A stretch of DNA of 64,000 nt, from positions 62,001 to 126,000 of the forward strand of contig JAJHTX010000011.1 of assembly GCA_032164295.1 (NCBI GenBank), given 5' to 3'. Shown piece by piece: positions 22,975 through 34,047 of this stretch. Made by a program: the position numbers and the translations under genes. How positions within the stretch are numbered: position 1 is the first letter of the stretch; every line of letters begins with the position of its first letter. A model generated the notes under the pieces. That model ran no database searches. It was given only the letters and a program-made list of their open reading frames with translations, and was not told the origin of the DNA. Origin of the DNA: Inonotus obliquus (Eukaryota > Basidiomycota > Agaricomycetes > Hymenochaetales > Hymenochaetaceae).

Positions 22975-25900
22975 CTATGGCTTTCGTGGTGCTTTGGGAT
23001 GTTTGTCATAAAACTCTTCGATTGCCTCTTCAGCGTTCGTCAAATCTTCTTCGGGCTGCCATGTTGGGTCTTTGTATCCTTCCCATTTGACTAAGAACTG
23101 GAACTTTCGGCGATGGATACGCGAGTCCAGTATCTCTTCGACTTCATACTCTTCTTCATTGTCGATGATTACAGGAGGTTTCGGCGGCGGGTGTTTCTGA
23201 GACTCAAAGACCGGTTCGATTGCTGGTTTAAGTAATGCTTCGTTGAACACGGGGTGTACTTTCTTCCACGAACGGGGAAGTTTGAGACGATAAGCACTAG
23301 CTCCAACCTTTTTGACAACCTCATATGGTCCAAACCACTTGTCCTCGAGTTTAGCTGTCGGTCTGGATGTCTTAAGGTTACGTCCATCTAGGAAAACCTT
23401 GTTGCCCTGCCTATACTCCACGGATGTGCCTGCATGTCTGTCATGGAACCTCTTCATGTCTTCTGCTGCCTGTTTGAGATTCTTCTGAGCTATCTCATGT
23501 ACTTCTTTGATATATTTAGCAAAGTCTTCTGCGGAGTAGTTGAAAGATGATGTCACAACATCTGTGAAGCCCATCGGATGCATGCCCGTGTTAACGAAGA
23601 ATGGGGAAAGTCTTGTCGCAGAGTGCTCCCTGTTGTTGTATGCAAACTCTGCGAGAGGAAGCCAGTCGACCCAATCCGATTGCCTGTGGTTGACATACAG
23701 GCAAAGATATTGTTCAAGTTCCTGGTTTACTCGCTCTGTCTGTCCATCCATCTGGGGGTGATACACTGTTGACGGATTTCCTTGGATGCGTAGTAACTTG
23801 TACAATTCCTTCATCATTTTTGCCTTGAACTGAGTTCCCCGATCATAGATAATCTTCCGCGGTAGCCCATGAAGCCTGAAGACGTGATCCCGATAGATTT
23901 TTGCCATCCCTTCTGAGGTCAACTTTGTCGTTGTCGGAATCGCATGCATCTGTTTACTGAACCTATCCACTATGATGCAGATCGCATTATGTCCGCTCGA
24001 CTCCGGAAGCTCCCCGATCAGGTCCACTGTAACCACTTGCCACGGCGTCTTGGGTATCTCATTTGGGTATAAGACACGTTGTTTTGCTGTTCTGACTGCT
24101 TTCGTCCGTTGGCACTTGTCACATCCTCGTACGTAGCTTCTAACGTCTGTAAACATCATTGGCCACCAGAAATCACGTCTGACCAGTTCGACCGTCTTTG
24201 ATGAACCCGGATGTCCTGCCCATGGTGAGTCATGACAAACCTGGAAGACCTTGTCTCGCATCTCATCTGGCACAAAGATCCTTCCATCCTTCTGCAGCAT
24301 CCCGCCTTCCGTTGTTGCTCCTCTTGGCACTTCCTCCCTCAGCAGACCCTCCTGTGTTTCCTTAATCTTTTCCCTTAGAGTCGTCAGATCACCGGTGGTA
24401 AGGGCCCGAACTAGCCATTCCTCTTTGATAAAGACAATGTCCTTGTTATCCTCCTTGCCTTCATCAAACTCTGCTCGCCGTGATAATAAATCAGCCTTTC
24501 CCATTGACGTTCCTGGTTTGTGTACTAATACGAAGTCGAATTCAGCTAGCTCTGTTCTCCAACGTGCTTGGCAGTAATTGAGCTTGTGCGCCTCCTTAAA
24601 GTACATGAGATTCAGATGATCCGACCAGACCTCAAAGCGATGTTTAGCGCCCAAAAGGTACTGTCGCCAGTCTCGAAGTGCTTCAACAATTGCCAACATC
24701 TCTTTGTCATAGATCTCATAGTTCCGTTCCGCATCACTGAGTGCTGCTGATCGATACGCCACTGGTTTCCATTTGCCATCCTCCTGTTGCTGTAGCAAGA
24801 CTGCTCCTGTAGCGTAATTTGATGAGTCGGCTTCCACTCGATAAGGTCGATCGTGACTTGGGATAGCAAGTACGGGTGGACTGCATAAGCGCTCCTTTAA
24901 TCCTTCAAATGCCTCCCGCTGTTCCCTTCCCCACTTCCACTCAGCCTTGCCTGTCAACGATGTTAGGGGCTTAACGACCTGACTATAGTCCTTGATGAAT
25001 CATCGTAACCAGTTTCCGAAGCCTAAGACCTTCTGTAGCTCCGTAACATTCTTCGGCACCGGCCAGTTCCTCACAGCTTCGCTTTTCTTCAGATCTACCT
25101 TGAGCTCTCCACACCCAATAATACATCCTAGGTATTTGACTCGGTCGACCTCGAATTCGCATTTCTGTGGCTTAAGGAACAAGTGATTATCGCAAAGTCG
25201 TTTGAACACTTCCCGTACCAGCTGATGATGCTCGGCGTTGTTGGTGGAGAATATTCGAATGTCGTCAAGGTAAATGATGATCCTTCCTTTGTATATTAAG
25301 TCTCTGAAGATGTCGTTCATAAAGCCTTGAAACATAGCTGGTGCATTGGTTAACCCGAAGAACATAACCGTAGGTTCGAATAAGCCTAGGTTCGTCCGAA
25401 AGGCAGCCTTCCACTCATCTCCTTCTCGAATACGTATGTTGTAGTACCCCCAACGTACATCTAGTTTGGTGAAGATTCTCGCTTCCTTGACTTTATTGAT
25501 TAATTCTTGAATGAGCAGGAGAGGGTATTTGTTTTTAACTGTTCCCTCATTAAGCTTTCGATAATCTTGGATTGCACGGAGCGAGCCGTCTTCCTTTTTG
25601 ATGAAGAAGAAGGGCGATGCCATCAGTGACTTTGATTCACGGATTTGTCCAGAGGCTAAGTTTTCTTCAATGAAATCCTTCAGCGCCGCTTGCTCCTTCG
25701 GGTTCAAAGGGTACACCTTGCAATTGTTAGGCTTAAAATCCGGCTTTAGATCTATTGCATGATCCCAAGGGTGATGTTCAGGAAGTTTTTCAAAGCTCTC
25801 TTCACTGAATACATTCTCAAAGTCATCAAGGTAAGTCGGCCAAGCTCGATCAGATGCGGTCATATGATTATGCACGATTGCAGTTGCTTCTGGGATTCGA

Positions 25901-26499
25901 TTCTGCTGACAGCCAAGGGGACAACGTGTGAACTCGATCTTCCCCGTAGTCCAATCTATCTCTGGATTGTGCTTTGTAAGCCAGTCATGTCCTAGGAAGA
26001 CGTCGCAGTGAGCCAAGCGAGTAACGGCTAGGCGAATCGCTTCAGTGTGTTGTCCAAAAACCATTTCCAGCTCAACGTAGTGCATCATCATCCCTCCTGT
26101 GTTGAGAGTTCCGTCCGCATTGAAGACCATCATAGGACGTATGTACCTGATCCTGGGAAGATCATGCTTGAGCACAAATTCCTCATTGATACAGGAGCCG
26201 GTGCAACCAAAATCGACTAGAGCTCGCGCTTTCTCTAAGAAGTCCCCCTCATATCTAGGCAGGCTGACCATGGATAAGATCACCTCTATCTCCAATTGAT
26301 GCCCATTTGATCCTCGTATAAATCGTGGGTGCACCCGGAAGTAAGCTTCTTCAAAGACCTCCACGTCATCTTCTGTTAGATCTTCTTCTGCTCTTGTTGG
26401 TATCATGTCGGTCAAGATTTCGTAGTAGGGTGCAGCGTCATCGTGTTTCAAATCTCTAATGTAGTATACAGACGATGAGTCATGGAATACACGCGACAA
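22975..26499 (-). pseudogene. Ty3-1 pol polyprotein, one in-frame stop
   Basis: One reading register runs from about 26570 to 22975, with a single TGA at 25000-25002 between NWLR and FIKDYS (an Arg codon expected). In order: an aspartic protease with [11 protein letters not shown] (the usual D-S/T-G triad is D-F-G); reverse transcriptase with [14 protein letters not shown] and IIIYLDD (Asp pair near 25,275); RNase H (VEADSSNYATGAVL); integrase with an HHCC finger (H-D-S...C-D-K-C), first Asp in VTVDLIGELP, second in YDRGTQF, Glu in QTERVNQELE; and a chromodomain ending the protein (YEVEEILDSR...FLVKWEGY). Pol is one base back (-1) relative to gag and overlaps its end by about 35 nt, suggesting frameshift expression in the ancestor. 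Confidence 0.93.
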
Positions 26500-26537
26500 A
26501 ACGAAATCTTGTGAAGTTTGACCAGTCGTCCCGATGA

Positions 26538-27851
26538 CTACTCCTGGTCCTTGATAAAATCCTCCATTCCCCTTTCTTCATCGACATCCTCCGCATCAGC
26601 TTGCATCACTCGCAGCTCCTCGGGACCTTGGTCGATCGATTGAAAGGTGCTCTCCCTCATTCTTCCCAGTTCATCTGCAAAGAGCTGGCGCATCTCTGGT
26701 TCCCATGCCGTTATCGTTGCTCACACAATCTGCTCCTTCCTAGGGCATTTGGCTGCGATGTGTCCTGGTGTTCCACAGGCCCAGCAGTTAAAGCTCCTCT
26801 TTGCTCGTTCGACAACAATGTCCATAGGTATGCCCATCCCAGGATGAGTTCCTGGTCCTACTCCCTGATAATCACGCTGAACCGGAGGGACCTGCTGCTG
26901 ACGTTGCTGTGGCTGTTGGACTTGGGGTGGGTTCCTCGTCTGGGTTTGGTTTGGCCAGTTCAAGCGGGGAGGACCTGTCCTAGTTGTAGAAACACAATGC
27001 AACTGTTGCTCGATCCTATCAACATCTATCGCTTTTGCCTTCCAGCCATCATAGGTGGTAGGGATGGTGGCTGAGCGCATAACTCCCTTGACAACCTCTA
27101 GGTTCAATGCATATTTCAAGCGATCGATAAGGATACCATCGTGCAGTGCATCCGTAAGACCAGCTGCCTGTCACTTGATGTCGAGCTTGACAAAGAATTC
27201 GTCGGCTGTCATCTTCCCTTGAGTCAGGCGCCTAAGATCCTCCAGTGCCTTCTCTTTCTTGTTCGGATCGTCGAATGACTTATCTAGGGTTGTTTGGAAG
27301 GCGGCCCAGTCATCCGGAATACCATTCGCTTGGTTCGCATTGACGTAGTTCTGAGCCCATGTGCTGGCCGCTCCTCCTCTTATATACGAAAGAACGAAGA
27401 GGATCTTGCTCTTGCCTGTTGGAAACGACCTTGGATCAGACTCAAAGCAAAGGGTGTACTCGCGTTTAAAGTCCTTGTAGTTGCTGCCATCAAACTCACT
27501 CAGTTCCTTTGCACGAGTCTTTGGTGGTGGGGCTGGGGGGGCTGCAGGTTGCGGCATCTGCCCCAGTGCCAACGCGAACATCTGCGCAAACTGCTGCATC
27601 TGCACCTGATTGAAACCTTGCGCCATCGGAGGGGTTGGTGCTCTAGGGGGAACAGGAGGGGGTACTGGTTGTTGTCCTTGTCCGCCTGACATTTGTAGTA
27701 CAGGAGTCTCTAGAGAGGATACATCCGAGTCGCTTCTTGACATTGGAGTAGGGGATGGGGGCGACGTAGGCTGAGTCTGAACAAATAGTTTGTCTACGTC
27801 TCTCTCTACGGCGTCTAGTAGTAAGGCACATCGACGATGAGTTCTCGACAA
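26538..27851 (-). pseudogene. Ty3-1 gag, two in-frame stops
   Basis: The capsid-type protein has a Pro/Gln-rich N-terminus, the phrase FDGSNYKDFKREY and helices through ASTWAQNYVN, then a CCHC zinc knuckle CWACGTPGHIAAKC near 26,750. TGA codons at 27171-27173 and 26721-26723 interrupt one continuous frame that ends at TAG 26538-26540. The start is unclear: no ATG opens this frame at 27851, the first good one being MSRSDSDVSS (about 27743). A different frame upstream starts MSAPRPITHTP at 27900, so a small indel or an intron may lie near the start. Confidence 0.85.
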
Positions 27852-28272
27852 CGTTTAACGACGAGGAGGGGGTATGGGTAATGGGTCTAGGCGCTGACAT
27901 AAGTTTGTCGGCAAGCCGTCTGTAAGCCTTACTACAACACGGAAGATCCAGGCAGGAAAGACAATGGAGAAACCCGGGGCACTATGAACGTGTGGAAACT
28001 CCTTGGTGTAGATGATGTTTCCTCGGCACCAGATGGTAACGATGAGCGCCAGGGTGACTTTCGGGTTAAGGGTTGTAACGGATCGGAATTACACGGAAAC
28101 TTTGACAGTCTCCGGGCCGGTTGTTGTTATCTCGGTAGAAACCGGGTATGTGAAAACTCGTGTGCGTCGGGTGGTACTCGACGTCAACGGGAGACCGCAC
28201 GCAGGAGGGAACAGCAAGGTCTGGGTAACTCAGAGGTCGCTGAACGGTCCTGGTACGTAGGTCTCACTATTA

Positions 28273-28654
28273 TGTTATGCGAAACGACGGATTCGAGGGT
28301 ACTCGAATGGAGTCGGGGTCTCTCACACCAGAGCTTAGGGTATGCTGCCTCAAACGTCGAAGACTTGTACAACAACGGAGACAATCACGCAGGCTAAGAG
28401 ATGGTGGTGGTAAGAAGAATAGTGAGACGGGGTACAAACGAGTCAGACTATCTACTTATATACACACCAGACGTGGGAAGATATTACTCTAAGAAGAATA
28501 TTAGTAAGAAAGGAAATAGAATATTACGGAATGTTCTGGTAGAGAGCGACTAAGCAAGATGAATAATAAGGATGAGTAAGTATATACGGAAAAGGAAGAT
28601 GACAAATAAGGAATTAAGTAAGCAGAGCAAGAAGAAAAAGTTCAAGTCCTAACA
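28273..28654 (-). repeat. Ty3-1 5' LTR (382 bp)
   Basis: Same ends as the 3' LTR, a single copy of the internal unit, and a few base differences, mainly transitions. Confidence 0.9.
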
Positions 28655-28659
28655 TCTAA

Positions 28660-29816
28660 CATATTATGTAGATACCGTCCCTTCCTCAACTCCGAAACCC
28701 TTTAGGTTAGTGGTGGTGGTTCGACTGCTGCTGTCCTTCTCCTCTCGTCTTCCTTGACGACCATACCGACACCTTACCTTCCTTCGGATCTCCTCGATGC
28801 TACTCCTTATATTGTCCTAGAGATCCTCTCTTACCTTTTAGGATGGGGTTGTGTGGGTTGTTCTCTCGTGACCTCGTCCTACCTCCCTACGTGATACTGC
28901 TCGGCCCCCCATGCTGAGGTACGTAAGGCTATAATAGGTTTATGCCTTACACTTGTACTTAAAAAACACTGCAAATAGTATAAATTGTTCAAGGATAATT
29001 GTCTCCAGAGGGAGCTCGTGATGAAGGAGGCACACTGATTGCTCTTATCAATATGACTGGGTATCTTACAGTAATATTGACCAAAGAACCACATATTGAA
29101 TGATTAGTCTAACCTAATGTACTTCTCTAACTGTAACTGATTTATTAGGAACATACTCTTGACCTATTAGCCAGCACTATGGCCACCCATCAACAAACAT
29201 GCAGTAGTTCTGCCATGACTGTCCAAACTTCATAAATACTTAAAACGTGAATTGGATATTCAATTATCAGTAGTCAGGTGATGGGCTATCAGTTGCGCAA
29301 CGTGGTGAATATTGCTTGTACCGACTATACTATTCATTCGAAATGACAATGCACTTATGACAACAATTCCACAGCATGGTTTGCGATGATGAGTTTGTTT
29401 GTCATGCACTGGCAGAGTCACACAATGTGAGAACATTTCTGTCACATCAGGCAATCACGCAAGATGATATCTCATTGCAGTACTGGCTGTCCTCCTTCCA
29501 TCCTCACTCTGATCTTGATAATCTGACAAACAATTGTTTTTATCAAGTCCTTTCTGAGGAGAAAAAAACATGAAGCACAATCTTACAATCCAAGCAGACT
29601 GACTCCACAAGAGACAGTGCTGTTGAGACAGCAGTTGTTAGCTGTAACTTTATACCACCCCTCGTCTATGTATCGACACTGTTTTTTCTGTGCGGTTGAT
29701 CAATGCATTATATTAGTTTCCATGTTGTATTTTACTCAAATCACTCTGAACTCACTCATCTGTTTCTCTCTGGTAGGTCTCCTCATCTAAAAGTGGTCAT
29801 TGACAGCAAGTTATCG
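28660..29816. other. No gene recognised
   Basis: This lies between Ty3-1 and element C. It contains only short frames and looks like old, decayed repeat DNA. Confidence 0.4.
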
Positions 29817-32800
29817 CGTTGTCAGGCCATAAATTTATTACATAATAACTAATTCCTTTATTGGACCTTATGACAAACACTCATCAGCAGACATACTAAA
29901 TATCGCCTCACATTGTAACATTAGATATCATAAAAGCACGTTAAGCCATTCCTTTCACAAAGCATCATACTTGACAAGTCTAATGGTACTTGAGATAATG
30001 TCACCTAAAGAAACAAGTAACCATACTCACTTAGACACTCTATAGACAAGACACAATTCAACAACTCAATCTACTCATTCAATTTCTTGACAAATAGTCA
30101 TTTCAACCCATATTCTAAATAAAGGAATATCAGGTATTTTGCCCAAATAATCAAACAATAGAAATTTCTACCAGATTTGTTCTATGCATCCATCAGAGTT
30201 ACTTAGTAAACAATAGGCCAGAAGATGATGCAAGAGAAGACACAGATGATGGATAAAGCGAGCATGTTGCAGTCTCATGACAGTTAATGATGAGATGTAT
30301 TTTCACTCATCGGTGATAATTAATATAAAATTGCTTGAAAAGTGAAGCTTAAAGAAAGTAGTATTGAAAAGGTCTCCGATCAAAGTATTTAGTGTCTCAT
30401 ACAGTAGAGGAATGTGCTAAGAGAGGCACAGAAGTCGCATACAATTGCAGACTCTATTGTTGAGAATAAGTGAGTTTTATTAAACTATATCTGAAATGCT
30501 AAATGTACTCATTAAACTATTCACCAAATGGTGAGAAATACCTTCCAAATTGGGACAAGTAAAGGTGAAACACTAAGCTTCTCTCAAATAAATTGGTAAT
30601 GTAGCAGGATCTATGTGTATGAGTCAATACAAGTCAGAATGAGTCAATGCGAGTCAGTATAAGTTAAATTGAGTTATTCAGTGTTGTCTGATGCATTCTG
30701 ACTCACACCTGACTACTATGAGTCATAATGAGTCACAACTGAGATAGTACCTGACTTATGAGTTGCAACTGAGATGAGATGAATAGTTCTGAGTCATATT
30801 TCATTCAAACTTTAATATATACTATTTTTTCTTCTAAATTTAGGTAGATAGAAATGACTCACTCATGTAGCACAGTCATCCTCTGTAGTAGCATAAAAGG
30901 AGAGGCATTTTGGCCCTCATGTGAATAACACACTTCTGAATAACACACTACTGAGAAACCCACTTCTAAGAAACCCATTCCTAAGGAACCTACTCCCAAG
31001 AAACACACTCCTTAGAATTATACCTTTAAAACAATACCCTTGTGAACAATCTCCTGTAAGAACAATAATAGTTTACTGAGAATACAGTGGCGTTGAATGT
31101 GCGAGAACGCGGCCGGTATCAGAAATACCGGACGAGGGGGGGTACGATTTAGATGCATTGGGAGGGCCGGTACGTGGCGGTACTAAGTCGTACAGTCACA
31201 GACAAGTCGTCAAGAGAGAATAGTAGGGCCTGGCTGGATTGATGAGTACAGGAGACTATAGGTGACCGCTCAAGAGGAGAGGTATCAGGAGACGATCAAT
31301 ACCGAGACGAATCCGTCGATACCGAGTCGTCTGGTGTCCGGTATTACGGTAGAGAGAACGAAGCAGTAGAGGAGGCAAGCTGAGGAGGTGTTTCTGATGG
31401 GACTGGTCGTGAGACGAGAGACGAGGGCGACGAAGACGAGAACGACGACTACCGGTATCAATACCGGTGACTACGAGAAGAGACGAATGAACGGGGACTT
31501 GAACGAGATGAGCAAAACCCGGACCTTCACTCTGGAAGTTCCTCTCAGATTAGCTGGTTTGCTACAGTAGAACATGCAGGCTATAAATACCATAATACCG
31601 TAGCCATTCAAGATACCAAATGGAGGGTTTTTACAAGTCGAATCGTACCGTAATCCGGTACAAGAAATGGAACATAAAGTCGAATTGAATGTAAAATTAC
31701 AATCAGGGGAAACATAAGATGATGAATGAATAAGAAGTTTTATCAAGGGGTAGCTAAGAATAGGGTGGGATGAGACAAGAACCCAATGAAAACTCACGAC
31801 GAGTGATACCGAGGTAGGGCGGCGATACCGACGTCGACCAGCGCTAAATTAAGGACGTGTCTCAAGCTACCGCATGGGCGCTCCTAGCGATGTCCCTGTC
31901 GTAGGAGAAGCACGTCATCCTGATTTACCTTTGTTCCGGTATCATGATCCGTGCGGCGTCAGTCTGGGCGTCTACCGGTCGATCGGACGGCGTGCTCCGA
32001 TGTTGACGTGTCGGTACAACCCAACCTTGGCAATGGGGTACTCTACCGTTCGGTACCAATCAGTACCCTGGGATCGTCCCTGAGCATCGCTCTAGCCCCT
32101 CGATATCAACCGGTACGCGTCGCCTGACTCGACTGGGCATTGCTTGGCTTCCCCTCCGAGTCGGATCGATGGCCTTCTCCGAGATCGAAGCAGCGTATGG
32201 CGGACTTGATTCATTTCCCAACCTTCCTCTCGACGTAGATCTCCGAGGGCGTGGTCTCGTCCTAGCACACGTTACGAACTCCGGTACCGGAGCGGACCAT
32301 CGGTATCAACACCGGTATCGTCGGTATCGGTGCTTGGCGGTTCGGAAGGGCATACCGTCGGACTTGGAGCTTCGATCATGATCCAACTCTTCGCAGCAAC
32401 GTATGGCAGACCGAGTGCAGCTTCGTGAGCCTTTTTCTATGGTATGGGCTGTCGAGGGCATAGTATCGACTAGACGTGGAGTATTAAGCGTCGGTATCAG
32501 GATGGGTGGACGGTACGGTATCGTTTCATCGGTATCGAAGTCTGGTGGTTCGGTACTATGATGGAAGACAGGCGTAGGGATTGGTGATTCGGTATTGGCG
32601 CAGAAGTGGACCAGTTCTCAATCGTTCTTAGCCTTGTCGAATCGCAGAAGCCTCGTACTTTGTTGGAACCGCAGGCGTAGATAGGACGGCAGAAGTACCG
32701 TGGTCCGAAGAGAAGTAAGAAGCGGTAGAATCGCAGAATTAAGCCCATATCGATCGTAGCCTCCGGTATTACTCTTTAGCGTATCTCTCAGAGTCATTAG

Positions 32801-33328
32801 TGTACCCTCTAAGGAGATTTATTTGTGTGTATGATTTGTAAGCTCAAGGCTGGAAACTGCCGAGTTCTAAGTTACTTTTAAGTCTATCTCAATGTCTCAG
32901 TCTAAGTAAACCACGCCGGTGATTAAGTCGATCCTAGAGCTGTCTAGGAATAATTATGCAGTTAGTCCTAGAGTTGTCTAGGCACATTTACATACTCCCA
33001 CAGTCAACTTCTCTGTGTACCAGAGCCACACTGGTGGTTCAATTCAGTCCTAGAGCTGTCTAGGATATTTACATAATCCTGCAATCAGTCCTTGTATATT
33101 TTTATTTCCACACCGGTAGGAATTATCTAAGTTTTAACACAAGACCCATTTTATTTACAATCCCATCAACCCTTTATTAGCTGAATTTTACTAAATAGGA
33201 ACCCTCCTAAGCCTAATAAACAACTGGAAAGATTATTCGACTATAGAACAGTCTGATTGACTCAGTGGAAGTAATATTTGGTTGCATAGACAATACTCAA
33301 TTATAAATACACTTTCAGCATGACAGCG
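29817..33328 (-). mobile_element. Element C, left copy: non-coding TIR element with a nested insert
   Basis: Ends are CGTTGTCAGGCC (left) and GCATGACAGCG (right), i.e. inverted CGCTGTCA-type termini. It matches the inverse complement of 51542-53312 over its whole length except for 31094-32778, which is absent there. Without the insert it is about 1.82 kb. No coding capacity is seen. A cluster of GAGTCA/TGACTC hexamers occupies about 30,620-30,870. I could not find a matching target duplication for this copy. Confidence 0.75.
31094..32778. mobile_element. GC-rich insert dense in CGGTAT/CGGTAC motifs
   Basis: This 1,685-bp segment is missing from the other copy of element C, which gives the empty site. 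GCGT flanks it at 31090-31093 and 32779-32782. It is clearly richer in G+C than its host and contains more than twenty CGGTA(T/C) words or their complements, often in short palindromes such as CGGTATCAATACCG. A TATAAATA lies near 31,581. Only short open frames are present. No terminal inverted repeat is obvious. Confidence 0.6.
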
Positions 33329-33473
33329 TCACTTTCTGGATGATTATAAGTAGAATCAAGGACCTTCTGGTCTGTCTTTGGTACCAACCATGATTTTAAA
33401 GGCACATTCAATGCTTCATTAGTCTATTTAAGTAGAACATATACAAGTGACAAAGGAAAGAAGCTCCATGAGT
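33329..33473. other. Short spacer before Ty3-2
   Basis: Unassigned sequence between element C and the GTTAC duplication of Ty3-2 (33474-33478). Confidence 0.4.
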
Positions 33474-33478
33474 GTTAC

Positions 33479-33799
33479 TGTAAGAACACTTTTCCTTTTT
33501 CGTCTTTTCTTATTTTTTGTATTCTATTATATTACTAAATTCCTTTCATTACTAATACCTTATGACTCCCTCCGCCCCATCTCAATATATTACTAATACT
33601 GCATTACTAATTCTGCCCCAACCCTGACAATGCTTACTCACCCTTACTCATTCTTGCTGACTCGTCGGGCCCTGTTGCTTGTTTGGGTATATTGTTATGC
33701 TGCTGCACAGCACCTTCTTAGAGTAATACCTTCCCACAATCTAGGTGTATATAAGTAGATAGATCTTGTCTTGTCTTCCTCACTCGACTCTTTTACTTA
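33479..33799 (+). repeat. Ty3-2 5' LTR, first part
   Basis: It begins TGTAAGAACAC and matches 46872-47192 with a handful of C/T differences. It is cut at the TA target of the transposon at 33800-39367. Confidence 0.95.
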
Positions 33800-34047
33800 C
33801 AGCATGTTCGGAAAACCTTGATAGTCCCCAACTTTCGCGACATTTTTTACTCAGGGTTCACCCCATATGGAGAAACCTCGGTACTCCCTTTTTTGGTAAA
33901 TCTTGTGACATGGTAGTGGTAGCAATGGCACGGCACGGGATCCGTGCCATCATTGCTTCCGAGTTGTGCCTGTCCACTCACACCCGTCGTCCCCCCCTCC
34001 TCCCCTCTGTGATACCAACCCCCTCCTACAGTCCGGATTACTGTGGG

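Larger units (their letters stand above)
22417..28654 (-). mobile_element. Ty3-1: complete Ty3/gypsy chromovirus
   Basis: The full-length element has LTRs at 28273-28654 (5') and 22417-22931 (3') and a TCTAA duplication at 22412-22416 and 28655-28659. Gag (27851-26538) and pol (26499-22975) lie on the - strand. A purine-rich tract AAGAGGGGGTAA directly precedes the 3' LTR, as a plus-strand primer site should. Pol has protease, reverse transcriptase, RNase H, integrase and a C-terminal chromodomain in that order, the chromovirus plan. Gag and pol are broken by in-frame stops, so it is not autonomous now. Confidence 0.95.

Noticed and set aside
29260..29454. tRNA-like phrase (GCGCAACTGATAGCCCATCACC on -) in the spacer before element C
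   Set aside because: Only a vague A-box resemblance; the B-box-like TTCGAATG is on the wrong side and no cloverleaf forms.
31094..32778. Reading the GC-rich insert as a third LTR-like family
   Set aside because: It starts with TG and has a TATAAATA, but it ends in TTTA, not CA, only 4 bp of the flanks match, and it has no ORF comparable to LTR-A or LTR-B.
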